DNA of 64,000 nucleotides from Nitrospirota bacterium (GTDB lineage: Bacteria; Nitrospirota; Thermodesulfovibrionia; Thermodesulfovibrionales; JdFR-88): the NCBI GenBank assembly GCA_021840255.1, contig JAKBYX010000003.1, positions 123,180 through 187,179 on the forward strand. The letters are read 5' to 3'. The position numbers and the translations under genes are program-made. The notes below the pieces were generated by a model. The model ran no database searches. It saw only the letters and a list, made by a program, of their open reading frames with translations, and was not told the DNA's origin. Below, piece after piece: positions 18,852 through 27,746 of the stretch (position 1 is its first letter; each line of letters opens with the position of its first letter).

Positions 18852-20288
18852 ATGTGGATAGCGGTATTTAAAACAGGCAGACATACGGACTCAAAGGGCA
18901 ACGAAAAGACTTGGACGGAAGGCGATCTGGACAACATGGTTGCCCAATATGATCCCAAATCCCACGAGGCTCCGGTGGTCATCGGCCACCCAAAGGACAA
19001 CGCGCCGGCATACGGCTGGGTGGAAGGATTGAAGCGCGCCGGTGACACGCTCTGGGCGGAAATAAGGCCCACGGTTGCCGAATTCACAGATTGGCTCAAG
19101 GCCGGGCTTTTTAAAAAGCGTTCTATTTCGCTCTATCCGGACATGACGCTGAAGCACATAGGCTTTCTTGGAGCGATGCCGCCAGCTGTGAAGGGCTTGC
19201 CTGATTTCGCGTTCAATGGCCCGGATGCGGCAGTGATCGAGTTTGAGGAAGGGGAAGGATTCCGCCCGTTTTTATCTTCAGAAAAAATAGATTCTGGCCG
19301 GAATGACTTCACGGAAGCGGATAAGGCGGCACAGGAATCCAGGGCCAGGAAGCACGGCATAAGCGCGAAGGAGGGCGGCAACGTCACGAAGCCCTCCAAG
19401 TACGCGGATGTGCCGGACGATGAGTTCGGGGACCCGGTCAATTACCGCTACCCGCTTGACGAGGAGCATATTCACGCGGCCCTGGCCTATTGGACCAAGC
19501 CCAAGGACAGGGAGCAATATTCCAAGGAGGAGGTGGCCAAGATAACGGCAAGGATCCTCGCTGCGGCCAAAAAGCACGGCGTGGATATGGATAAGGACAA
19601 GTTCAAATTCAGCGAGACCCAAATGGATTCCCGCCTGCGCGGGAATGACAACAGGAAAGGAGGAAGTATGAATTTTTGGGATGAGCTTAAAGGCTTCCTG
19701 AAGGGAAAGGGCCTAGAGGTGGACAGCGACCCCTCCAGCAAAAACCCCGGAGCCTTCAGCGAGGCGGACGTAAAGGCCGCGGTGACTGCCGCGGTGGAAA
19801 AGGCGAAGGCTGATATCGATGCCAGCTTCGCCGAAAAAGAGGCTGCATTGAAGGCCAAAGAGGTGCTGCTTGTCACGCAGGCGGCTGACGCCAGGAAAAG
19901 GGAGATCGCGGAGTTTTGCGAGAGCCTCAAGCAAAAAGGCATCCTCACCCCGGCGATGGAAAAGCTTGGCATGGGGATAACCAGCTTCATGCAGGCCGTC
20001 GCTGGGATTGGCGAGACGTACGAGTTCGCCGAGGCGGCCGAGGATGGCAAAAAAGCCAAACAGAGCCCGCTTGAGTTCATGCAGGCCTTTTTGTCCGGAC
20101 TGCCCAGGGCCATAGAGTTCAAGGAAGTGGCGAAGGACGAGGACGATCCGGGCGGCGGCGACATGGACGCCAAACGGGAGCGCGCCATAAAAAAGCACAT
20201 GGCTGACAACGGCATGGGCTACAAGGAAGCGATGCTGGCGGTATCAAAGAAACACCCGGAATTATTCGGGCGGGAAGCAAAAAAGTAA
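18852..20288 (+). CDS. Mu I-like head maturation protease with scaffold C-terminus
   Basis: GHPKDNAPAYGWVEGLKRAGDTLWAEI...FKKRSISLYPDMTLKHIGFLGAMPPAVKGL; middle KPSKYADVPDDEFGDPVNYRYPLDEEHIHAALAYW domain. Confidence 0.88.
   Translation: MWIAVFKTGRHTDSKGNEKTWTEGDLDNMVAQYDPKSHEAPVVIGHPKDNAPAYGWVEGLKRAGDTLWAEIRPTVAEFTDWLKAGLFKKRSISLYPDMTLKHIGFLGAMPPAVKGLPDFAFNGPDAAVIEFEEGEGFRPFLSSEKIDSGRNDFTEADKAAQESRARKHGISAKEGGNVTKPSKYADVPDDEFGDPVNYRYPLDEEHIHAALAYWTKPKDREQYSKEEVAKITARILAAAKKHGVDMDKDKFKFSETQMDSRLRGNDNRKGGSMNFWDELKGFLKGKGLEVDSDPSSKNPGAFSEADVKAAVTAAVEKAKADIDASFAEKEAALKAKEVLLVTQAADARKREIAEFCESLKQKGILTPAMEKLGMGITSFMQAVAGIGETYEFAEAAEDGKKAKQSPLEFMQAFLSGLPRAIEFKEVAKDEDDPGGGDMDAKRERAIKKHMADNGMGYKEAMLAVSKKHPELFGREAKK
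19627..19646. repeat. dRS3-like 20-bp palindrome in the protease ORF
   Basis: ATTCCCGCCTGCGCGGGAAT fits ATTCCCN8GGGAAT. Confidence 0.8.
19668..20288 (+). CDS. Nested in-frame scaffold protein (Mu Z-like)
   Basis: Internal ATG in the same frame preceded by AAAGGAGGAAGT SD; product lysine/alanine-rich coil. Confidence 0.55.
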   Translation: MNFWDELKGFLKGKGLEVDSDPSSKNPGAFSEADVKAAVTAAVEKAKADIDASFAEKEAALKAKEVLLVTQAADARKREIAEFCESLKQKGILTPAMEKLGMGITSFMQAVAGIGETYEFAEAAEDGKKAKQSPLEFMQAFLSGLPRAIEFKEVAKDEDDPGGGDMDAKRERAIKKHMADNGMGYKEAMLAVSKKHPELFGREAKK

Positions 20289-20324
20289 ATGACTGCTTAA
20301 AAAACGAAAGGAGAAAAAACACTC

Positions 20325-20711
20325 ATGTCAATGAGAGCAACATCAGGCATCAGCAAGGCGGCAAAGACCACGGCCGCCATAGCAACGCAGTTTTTGATCG
20401 CGACGGTCGGCGCAGATGACGACACCTTTTCCGCGGCGTCCGCATCAACAGACCCGCTTATAGGCGTCTTTCAGACCACGACGGCCAACGCGGGGGATCA
20501 CGCGGAGGTCATGGTGACGGGAATAAGTAACGTCGTTCTGGGCGGCACGGTCACCAGGGGCGATTATATCAGTTCGGACGCCAACGCCAACGGCGTGACC
20601 GCTGCTCCGGCTGCGGGCGTGAACGCAGATGTTCTGGGCATCGCCCTTGAAAGCGGAGTTGCCGGAGACATAATCGCCGTCCGGATCGCCCCCGGGCGGA
20701 TACAGGGTTAA
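20325..20711 (+). CDS. Head decoration protein (DUF2190-like)
   Basis: Small Ala/Gly/Thr-rich protein between scaffold and capsid. Confidence 0.65.
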   Translation: MSMRATSGISKAAKTTAAIATQFLIATVGADDDTFSAASASTDPLIGVFQTTTANAGDHAEVMVTGISNVVLGGTVTRGDYISSDANANGVTAAPAAGVNADVLGIALESGVAGDIIAVRIAPGRIQG

Positions 20712-20741
20712 TAAAAAGCAAGAAAGGAGAATTAAAAACAC

Positions 20742-21680
20742 ATGCCACCTGTAGGACAGTTACATATTGACAGCGCATTGACCAACCTCTCGGTGCGCTA
20801 CCAGAACGAGGCGATGATATGGCCTGCCGTGCTGCCGCTCATCCCCGTGAACAAGAGGTCGGACAAGTACTTCGTCTATAACAAGGCGGACTCTTACACC
20901 CTGGCCGATGACACCGTTTTTCCGAAGGCTCTTCCCAATGAGATGGACTGGGGCACGGCTACCGGAAATTACTCCGTAACGGACCATGCCTTTGGAGACT
21001 GGCTCCCTGAGGAGGTCATCGAGAACGCGGATGTGCCGCTTCAGCCCGAGGTGGACACCAACGATTACCTGAACCTGCTGCTGGACATCGCCCAGGAGGC
21101 CAGGGTGGCAAACGTGGTGTTCAACGCGGCCAACTACAGCGCCTCCAACCAGGTGACGCTTTCCGGCACCTCGCAGTGGAGCAGCTCCAGCGCCACGCCG
21201 ATCGAGGACATCCAGAACGCGATCGAGAGCTGCTTCCAGCGCGCAAACACACTGGTGTTCGGCATAGACACCTGGAAGGCCCTGCGCACCAACCCGCAGA
21301 TACTGGATGCCGTGAAGGCGGCCACCAGGCTGCAGGGGTACAACGGAGGCATGGCCACCAGGGACGAGGTTGCCTCACTCTTCGAGGTGGACCAGATCCT
21401 CGTAGGCCGTGGCAGGTACAACACGGCAAAGCAGGGGCAGGCCCCCAGCTTCTCCAGGCTCTGGGGCAAGCATGCGGCCGCGCTCTACGTGGAGAAGGCT
21501 CCCGGCATAAGGAGCATCACCTTCGGAGCCACCTTCTGCGAGACCAGACGCCAGACGATGAGGGATTTTGATCCCAAGAGGGGCGTTAAGGGCGCGCATT
21601 ACATCAAGGTGTCCTGGAACTCTTCCGAGGTGGTCATCGCCAACGACGTAGGGTATTTCATTCAGAACGCCACGGCATAG
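20742..21680 (+). CDS. Major capsid protein
   Basis: Position and sequence (VRYQNEAMIWPAVLPLIPVNKRSDKYFVYNK...FGATFCETRRQTMRDFDPKRGVKGAHYIKVSW). Confidence 0.85.
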   Translation: MPPVGQLHIDSALTNLSVRYQNEAMIWPAVLPLIPVNKRSDKYFVYNKADSYTLADDTVFPKALPNEMDWGTATGNYSVTDHAFGDWLPEEVIENADVPLQPEVDTNDYLNLLLDIAQEARVANVVFNAANYSASNQVTLSGTSQWSSSSATPIEDIQNAIESCFQRANTLVFGIDTWKALRTNPQILDAVKAATRLQGYNGGMATRDEVASLFEVDQILVGRGRYNTAKQGQAPSFSRLWGKHAAALYVEKAPGIRSITFGATFCETRRQTMRDFDPKRGVKGAHYIKVSWNSSEVVIANDVGYFIQNATA

Positions 21681-21719
21681 GCGGTAGCCGGGCAGAACGC
21701 GACGGCGTAGGAACAAAAA

Positions 21720-21791
21720 CAGGGCGGGGAAACCCCGCCCCTACATACGGCCTTTAAATGCGTGCGTAGGGGCGCGGTTCCCGCGCCCGCC
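21720..21791. repeat. Palindromic element, half-swapped variant, copy 3
   Basis: cagggcggggaaaccccgcccctac-atacggcctttaaatgcgtgc-gtaggggcgcggttcccgcgcccgcc. Confidence 0.88.
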
Positions 21792-21820
21792 TTATGGGAT
21801 TCATCAAAAAAGGAGACATC

Positions 21821-21982
21821 ATGGCTGACACAAAGAAATACACGGTCCACGGGACGACCATAAAGCACGGCAAGGGCAAGGAGCACAAACTCTACGAGCA
21901 CGGAGAGACAATAGAGCTTCCCGATGAGGAAGCCGCCCCGCTCAAAAAGCATTTGATCGAGGTGGAAGGGAAAAAGAAATGA
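21821..21982 (+). CDS. Small hypothetical phage protein (53 aa)
   Basis: AAAGGAGACATCATG start; MADTKKYTVHGTTIKHGKGKEHKLYEHGETIELPDEEAAPLKKHL. Confidence 0.7.
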   Translation: MADTKKYTVHGTTIKHGKGKEHKLYEHGETIELPDEEAAPLKKHLIEVEGKKK

Positions 21983-21994
21983 CGGACGAAAAAA

Positions 21995-22065
21995 CAGGGC
22001 CGGGCAACCCCGCCCCTACAACGGTTTTTAAATGCGTGCGTAGGGGCGCGGTTCCCGCGTCCGCC
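21995..22065. repeat. Palindromic element, half-swapped variant, copy 4
   Basis: cagggccgggcaaccccgcccctac-aacggtttttaaatgcgtgc-gtaggggcgcggttcccgcgtccgcc. Confidence 0.88.
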
Positions 22066-22079
22066 GTCAGGGAGGTCTT

Positions 22080-22546
22080 ATGTCTTACTGCCAATTAACC
22101 GATCTGCAAAACGTCATGCTCAACGACACCCTCATCGCCCTTACCGACGATGAGGGCCTTGGGCAGGTGAACACGGACCGCATAAACGAGTGCATCGCGG
22201 AGGGAGACAGCCTTATAGACGGCTACTGCGGGGCCCGGTACGTGGTGCCATTTAGCCAGGCGCCTGTGGTGGTGCGCAGCATCAGTGTGGCGCTGGCCAT
22301 CCATAACCTATACGCCCGGCGCGGGTGGAAGAGGTCCCCCCGGTGCACGAGAACCGTTACAAGGACGCCCTGCAGCGGCTTAAGGACATATCAAACGGCG
22401 CGATGACCCTGGGCGCGGCGGAGTCCGCAACCATGACCGTCACCGAGGAGCCGGAGATCGGCATAAGCACCTCCACGGACAACCGCGTGTTCACCAGCGG
22501 CAATACGCCAGGCGTTTCAGACGGCTCGACCCTGGGTGGTTACTGA
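22080..22546 (+). pseudogene. Mu gp36-like (DUF1320-type) head-completion gene, apparent 1-nt frameshift near 22325
   Basis: ORFs 22080-22406 and 22325-22546 read as one protein ...NLYARRG|VEEVPPVHENRYKDALQRLKDISNGAMTLG if one G is restored. Confidence 0.75.
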
Positions 22547-22992
22547 TGACCTTCGTCGACATTGAAAACGGCATCATCTCCGCGCTGAAGGCGGCGCTCC
22601 CGTATCTGAAGGCCTGCGAGACCTACGCGGGGCAGCTTGAGAAGGAAGTGGCGGAGCTTCCCAAGGGCTTCCCGGCCGCTTATGTGGCCTACCAGGGTTC
22701 CCAGTTCCAGTGGGTGGACGGGGAAAATTGGCAGGAGCTACCCACATTCAAGGTGCTCATTGCGGCCAGGAGCTACCGCATAGTCAGCGGCATCAACGAG
22801 GACGTGCGGGAAAACCCGGACACCGGCGCGTATCGTGTGGTGACGGACGTGCTTAACGCGCTTACAAACCAGACCTTCGGGCTGGACATCTACAAGCTGC
22901 GGCCGGTGAAAACGGAACTTGTCGTGATCACGAAGACAACGGCGAGCTACGGCATCGAGTTTACGACGATGTTCGATACAAGTGGCAAATGA
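22546..22992 (+). CDS. Mu gp37-like (DUF1834-type) protein
   Basis: Position after gp36-like; MTFVDIENGIISALKAALPYLKACETYAGQLEKE. Confidence 0.75.
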   Translation: MTFVDIENGIISALKAALPYLKACETYAGQLEKEVAELPKGFPAAYVAYQGSQFQWVDGENWQELPTFKVLIAARSYRIVSGINEDVRENPDTGAYRVVTDVLNALTNQTFGLDIYKLRPVKTELVVITKTTASYGIEFTTMFDTSGK

Positions 22993-23025
22993 CAAGTGCA
23001 AATAACAAATGAAAGAGGTAAAAAA

Positions 23026-23451
23026 ATGAAAAAGGGTTTATTCGGTATATTGGCACTCTGCATGTTCTTTGGGGTGAGGTCTGCGGTCGCGGGCAGCATA
23101 TGGGGGCAGCCCATGATAAGGCCATCGATGTCCCTGACCATGGGGCCATTCGGCTCCGTCTCCACAAGCGCTCCGGCCTTTGACATTGGCATGCCCATAG
23201 GCTATGGCAAGTGCACGTTCACCCAGGTAAACGGCACAGCCTCCAGGACGTTTATCCTCCAGGGCTCGAACGTTAGCGCATCCGCCGGTTTTACAAACGA
23301 CGTCTCCGTAACGGTGACAAACAACCCAGCCACGTGGGCTTTTTTCTTTAACCAGGTCCCTAACGAATGGTGGCGAGGCCGGTGTGACTCCGGCTGCGGC
23401 ATAGGCAACGAGATAACAGTGGAGTGCACATTCGGGGGGCTGAACCAATGA
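23026..23451 (+). CDS. Exported hypothetical protein
   Basis: Signal peptide MKKGLFGILALCMFFGVRSAVAG; SD GAAAGAGG. Confidence 0.65.
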   Translation: MKKGLFGILALCMFFGVRSAVAGSIWGQPMIRPSMSLTMGPFGSVSTSAPAFDIGMPIGYGKCTFTQVNGTASRTFILQGSNVSASAGFTNDVSVTVTNNPATWAFFFNQVPNEWWRGRCDSGCGIGNEITVECTFGGLNQ

Positions 23452-23479
23452 GAAGGTGCCGGAATTTTCTTCCCTTACG

Positions 23480-23548
23480 AATAAAACCGGGCGGAATCTT
23501 TCTTAAGAAGGATTCCCGCCGCGCCCAAGGGCGTAAGCCCGTTTTATT
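23480..23548. repeat. Nested palindromic element
   Basis: Outer arms AATAAAACCGGGC / GCCCGTTTTATT; inner 24-bp palindrome GGAATCTTTCTTAAGAAGGATTCC. Confidence 0.6.
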
Positions 23549-23561
23549 AAAATTTGCGGGA

Positions 23562-24505
23562 ATGGCAACACAAGTTAAAATATTCGCCCTGATCGTTTCG
23601 CTGGCCGTGGGTCTTTGCGCGTGCCAGGGAGAACCGGCCTGGGCTGCCGGAACGACGGAGCATTACGGAGGAAATAGTTCCTTCGCGGGCGTTTCTTCCT
23701 TTAATGGGAGAATGGGTGCCGTAACTCCTTCTTACAATGATTATTCATTTTCACAGGTTTCAGGCACTGTAAGTCCGAGCCAGTTGTCACAGCCTCTAAC
23801 CGGGATATCTCCAAGTTCAACTCCATTGGTCCCATCATCCGGGAACTACAGGATATACTTCAACAAGTCAGATAACCATTGGTATGGTTTAAGCAATTCG
23901 GCCGGCACGATTAACGGTCCTGCGCAGTTAGATATGCCCGGTGTCATAAACGCCACCTTCCAGGACCCGGTAACCGGCGTTTCCCAGACATCAACCCCCC
24001 AGACCCCGGCATCGGGAGACTACAAGTTCTATTTCAACTCCGCGGCAGGCCACTGGTACGGCATCAGCAACACATCCGGCACGGTCACGGGCCCTGTGCA
24101 GATAGACGGGGGCGCAGGTCAGCCAATCGTAATTTTGGCATATCCTAATTTGGCCGTAAATGCATCCACAACAGAATGGATACCAATAACTGGCCAATTG
24201 GGATTCTCGGGGTTAAACAATACGACGCAGGCAATGGTAATGCCTGTGGCCTGCACGATGCAGGACCTGTATGTTTCGTGGGAGGGGACTCAGTCGTCCA
24301 CGGGATCGCTGGCGATCAGTCTTTACCATAACGGCACAGTGACGCCGCTTGCCATAACGATAGCTGCTGGAGCCGGTACCGGCACCCTCAGCGATCTGGC
24401 GATACAGTGGCGATAGCGGCGGGGGACACTGTGCAATATCAAATCGCAAACATCGCGACGGCAACGTCCGCGAAAATTGCGGCCATGACGATCGTATGCA
24501 AATGA
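23562..24505 (+). pseudogene. Exported/lipoprotein fibre-like protein, apparent 1-nt frameshift near the 3' end
   Basis: MATQVKIFALIVSLAVGLCACQGEPAWA signal; frame ends ...DLAIQWR* at 24416, while the -1 frame continues VAIAAGDTVQYQIANIATATSAKIAAMTIVCK* to 24505. Confidence 0.6.
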
Positions 24506-26148
24506 TGAAGAAGAAAAGGTTTTTATTTTTCCTTATGTTCCTGATGCTGTTGCAGGCCCCGGCCTGGGGAGCAACTTATTATATCGACTACGCAGGGGGC
24601 GCCGACTCCAACGCCGGGACATCAAAAACCACGCCCTGGAAACACCAGCCGTACATGGTGGGATTTACGGGCACTTATACGCACTCTGCCGGAGACATAT
24701 TTATTTTTAAAGGCGGCGTGACATGGGCGTATTCCGCGGCGGACCATATATTCCCAATGACCATTAAAGCCGGGGGCGCAACCGGAAACCCGGACCAGTA
24801 TGCAGTTGACAAGACATGGTATGCAGGCATTTCTTATATGCCTCCCGTTTTCGATGGCTGCCAGACGGCTGAAGGTCTGAATGTATGCGCATTGAACGGG
24901 GCGGCCACTTTGGGGAAAAACAGCTGGTTGGTTGGTGACGATAATGGGGTATTTTCCGTTTCAAATATCGTGATAAACGGGCTGCAGCTTCAGGATATAG
25001 GCGCGCCTGTAACAGCTGGAGGTGATGCCTCCGGCTCGGCAATCGCTTTTGAGAATTTAAATGCCATCGCAGTAGAAAACTGTATTATTTCTCCCCATGC
25101 GGCGCAGGCCTTTGCTTTTTCCAATTACAATAATGGAAGCCCGCGGAATGAAAGCTCAATTTACGTCCATGACAACCAGATAAGCTATGCCGGGCGGGGA
25201 GTGATTTACGGTTATCCGGGGTACACGGTCAATGATGTTCGCGTTTACAACAATAAGTGGGAAGGTCCGGGCCTCACGCTTGCCAGTGACATATACAACT
25301 ACGGAGGATATCACAATGACGGACTGATGGTAGGCTGTCCCGCTGGCTGCATCGCCAACGCTGTCAGCGTGACGAACATCGAGTTCAACAATAATCTTTT
25401 TAACGGGCAGTGGGAACACTGCACGGCCCAGTATTATTCAAACGGGGGAACAAGCAACACCTCCATCTATGACAATGTTTTTTCGATAGAGAACAATTCA
25501 TCAAATGGGAGCCCTATGCAGGATTTCGTGGACATGGGCTACAGCTCCGGGTTTGCCGACTGGGGGACCATAAACGTCTATAACAACACTTTTTCCAGCG
25601 ATGCGCTTGTGGGTTATAACAAGGGAGTAAATAACGGTTTTGCGATTAATTACCCCTCCACTGCCAGCCCCCTGGACATAAGCGTAAAGAACAATATTTT
25701 CTCGGGCGTGGCTACAGGCGTGATAGTAGGCCCCGGAACCTGGACGTCCCTGGCAATTGACGGCAACCTCTACAACGTGACAACCAGTGGAGGGTACGGG
25801 CACTTGGGTTACATTAATGGCACGTCTTATAACTCCCTTTCTGCCGCCTGTGCCGCCGGATACGACTGCAACAGCCTGGGAGGCAACAATTATTCAAGCT
25901 CGTATCCCGGTTTTACTTTGTTGCCCAATGGCACTTTAGGCAGCGGCAACTGGCAACTTCAACCGGGCTCACCGGCTATAAAAGAGGGAACGGACCTATC
26001 TTCCGTATTCACGGTCGATCTGGCAGGCAACCCGAGGCCATCAAATCATTGGGACATGGGCGCATACCAGACCTATTACCACCGTTGCAAATTGGGCGCG
26101 GGCGGCAGGATGAGCACTGCCAACGGCGGAAGGGTTTTGATTAATTAG
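24496..26148 (+). CDS. Exported parallel beta-helix protein
   Basis: Signal peptide MKKKRFLFFLMFLMLLQAPAWGA; repeated N-rich strands (VYNNKW, FNNNLF, IYDNVF, VYNNTF, VKNNIF). Confidence 0.75.
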   Translation: MQMMKKKRFLFFLMFLMLLQAPAWGATYYIDYAGGADSNAGTSKTTPWKHQPYMVGFTGTYTHSAGDIFIFKGGVTWAYSAADHIFPMTIKAGGATGNPDQYAVDKTWYAGISYMPPVFDGCQTAEGLNVCALNGAATLGKNSWLVGDDNGVFSVSNIVINGLQLQDIGAPVTAGGDASGSAIAFENLNAIAVENCIISPHAAQAFAFSNYNNGSPRNESSIYVHDNQISYAGRGVIYGYPGYTVNDVRVYNNKWEGPGLTLASDIYNYGGYHNDGLMVGCPAGCIANAVSVTNIEFNNNLFNGQWEHCTAQYYSNGGTSNTSIYDNVFSIENNSSNGSPMQDFVDMGYSSGFADWGTINVYNNTFSSDALVGYNKGVNNGFAINYPSTASPLDISVKNNIFSGVATGVIVGPGTWTSLAIDGNLYNVTTSGGYGHLGYINGTSYNSLSAACAAGYDCNSLGGNNYSSSYPGFTLLPNGTLGSGNWQLQPGSPAIKEGTDLSSVFTVDLAGNPRPSNHWDMGAYQTYYHRCKLGAGGRMSTANGGRVLIN

Positions 26149-26174
26149 ACCACACGAAGGAGGTTTTTTAAAAA

Positions 26175-27218
26175 ATGACATTAAGCGCATCTGGAGTAAA
26201 TGTAAAAGCGGCGGTCGCAAAGGCCTCGGCGTGGGGGGCGGCGGTGGCCTGCGGGGCAGACAGCGGCATCCTCATAAAGCCGCACACGCTCAAAAGGACC
26301 AGGCAGTCCCTGATAGACGACTCTCTGGGCCTGTACTTCCCCCAGAATGCGGTGAACGCCCAAATAAAAGTAGAGGGAGATATCCCCTCGTACCTGCGCT
26401 ATGACGGGCTCGACATGCTCATCGCCCTGGCTATGGGCGCAACCGGCGGCTTGCCCGCCGGACAGGGAGCGACCACCGCGTACGCCCAGACCTTTAGCCT
26501 GGCAAACACGCTGGACACCTATTTCGCCACGTTCATCGTAAACAACGGGGTGAACATAGACGAGTACACGACGGTGAAGATCACGGGATTCACTTTAACT
26601 GGTGAGGTCGGAAAGCCGTGGGAGATAAAATTCCATGCGATTGCCATAGACCGCATAACCGGCTCCACGGTGAACACGCCCACGACCTTCAACAACGTCA
26701 CGTTCTTTGAGACCGGAGCCCGTGTGCTTTTCGGCCAGTCTGTTTTTTGGATGGGCAATAACAGCGGAAGCGCGCTATCATCCTCAAACGCCATCTTCCC
26801 GAACAAGTTCGAGCTCCAGTTCAAGCGCAAGATGGCGGGCAAATACGGCACCGGCACGAGCATGGACCTTATAGACGAGCCCACGAATGACGGCCTGCCG
26901 GAAATAACGCTTAAGCTGACGATGCCCCGCTACACGGCAGCCACGTACTTCAATAACTGGGACCCGATGACGCAGCAGATGCTCCAGATGACGGCCACCG
27001 GCGCGAACATTGCGAGCACCTACAACAGGAGCTTCCAGATACAGTTTCCGGCCCTCCAGCTCAGCAATGTGGACCTGCCCATGAAAGAGGGAATACTGGA
27101 GCACCCGCTTGAGTTCAAGGCGCTCTCCATCGGGACGGCCCCGGCGGGGATGACCGGCGTGACAAACCCGTTTGCAATCAATGTGGTGAACAGGCAGAGC
27201 GCGAATGTGCTGGCGTAG
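26175..27218 (+). CDS. Phage tail tube/major tail protein
   Basis: Position, size, SD AAGGAGG; TFNNVTFFETGARVLFGQ..., TLKLTMPRYTAATYFNNW. Confidence 0.65.
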   Translation: MTLSASGVNVKAAVAKASAWGAAVACGADSGILIKPHTLKRTRQSLIDDSLGLYFPQNAVNAQIKVEGDIPSYLRYDGLDMLIALAMGATGGLPAGQGATTAYAQTFSLANTLDTYFATFIVNNGVNIDEYTTVKITGFTLTGEVGKPWEIKFHAIAIDRITGSTVNTPTTFNNVTFFETGARVLFGQSVFWMGNNSGSALSSSNAIFPNKFELQFKRKMAGKYGTGTSMDLIDEPTNDGLPEITLKLTMPRYTAATYFNNWDPMTQQMLQMTATGANIASTYNRSFQIQFPALQLSNVDLPMKEGILEHPLEFKALSIGTAPAGMTGVTNPFAINVVNRQSANVLA

Positions 27219-27229
27219 TTTTTGTTGCC

Positions 27230-27303
27230 ATTCCCGCAAGCGCAGCGCGACGGGAATCCAGGTTGAAGTCAAAGTGGATGCCCGATTACTGTCCTCGGGC
27301 ATG
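27230..27303 (-). repeat. Composite palindromic repeat (ATTCCCG module + 34-bp module), copy A
   Basis: 34 nt 27270-27303 is the exact reverse complement of 27865-27898. Confidence 0.9.
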
Positions 27304-27338
27304 ATGTAAAAACTAAATTCAAAGGAGGTTTTTGGTTC

Positions 27339-27746
27339 GTGGAAATAGGCGGCTTAAAGAGAAACGATTTTGAGGTGTGGGTGCCTTTTGGAGAGGAGGG
27401 CGACCCGGCAAAGGTGCTCATTCGGTATGTAAGCCGGTCGCAGATCCAGGAGATAAGGAAAAAGGCTACCGTCACATCATATACCCGGCAGCACCAGAAA
27501 GAGGAGCAGTTTGACGGTCTCAAAGCGGATGTGCTACTTGGCCGCGCGGCCGTGGGCGGATGGAAGGGGTTTACGATGGAGGATAAGGATTACCTCTATT
27601 CCCCTGAAAACTGCGACTTCCTGATGAAGGAATGGCCGGAGTTCGCCAGATTCGTAAACAACGTGTGTGTGGACCTGCAGGCGCTTCAGGACGAGGAGGC
27701 AAAGCAGATGGCAAAAAACTCCTCGCGCACATCCGGTTCAGACTAG
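27339..27746 (+). CDS. Tail assembly chaperone, 0-frame product (lambda gpG-like)
   Basis: Position between tube and tape region; overlapping -1 ORF. Confidence 0.75.
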   Translation: MEIGGLKRNDFEVWVPFGEEGDPAKVLIRYVSRSQIQEIRKKATVTSYTRQHQKEEQFDGLKADVLLGRAAVGGWKGFTMEDKDYLYSPENCDFLMKEWPEFARFVNNVCVDLQALQDEEAKQMAKNSSRTSGSD

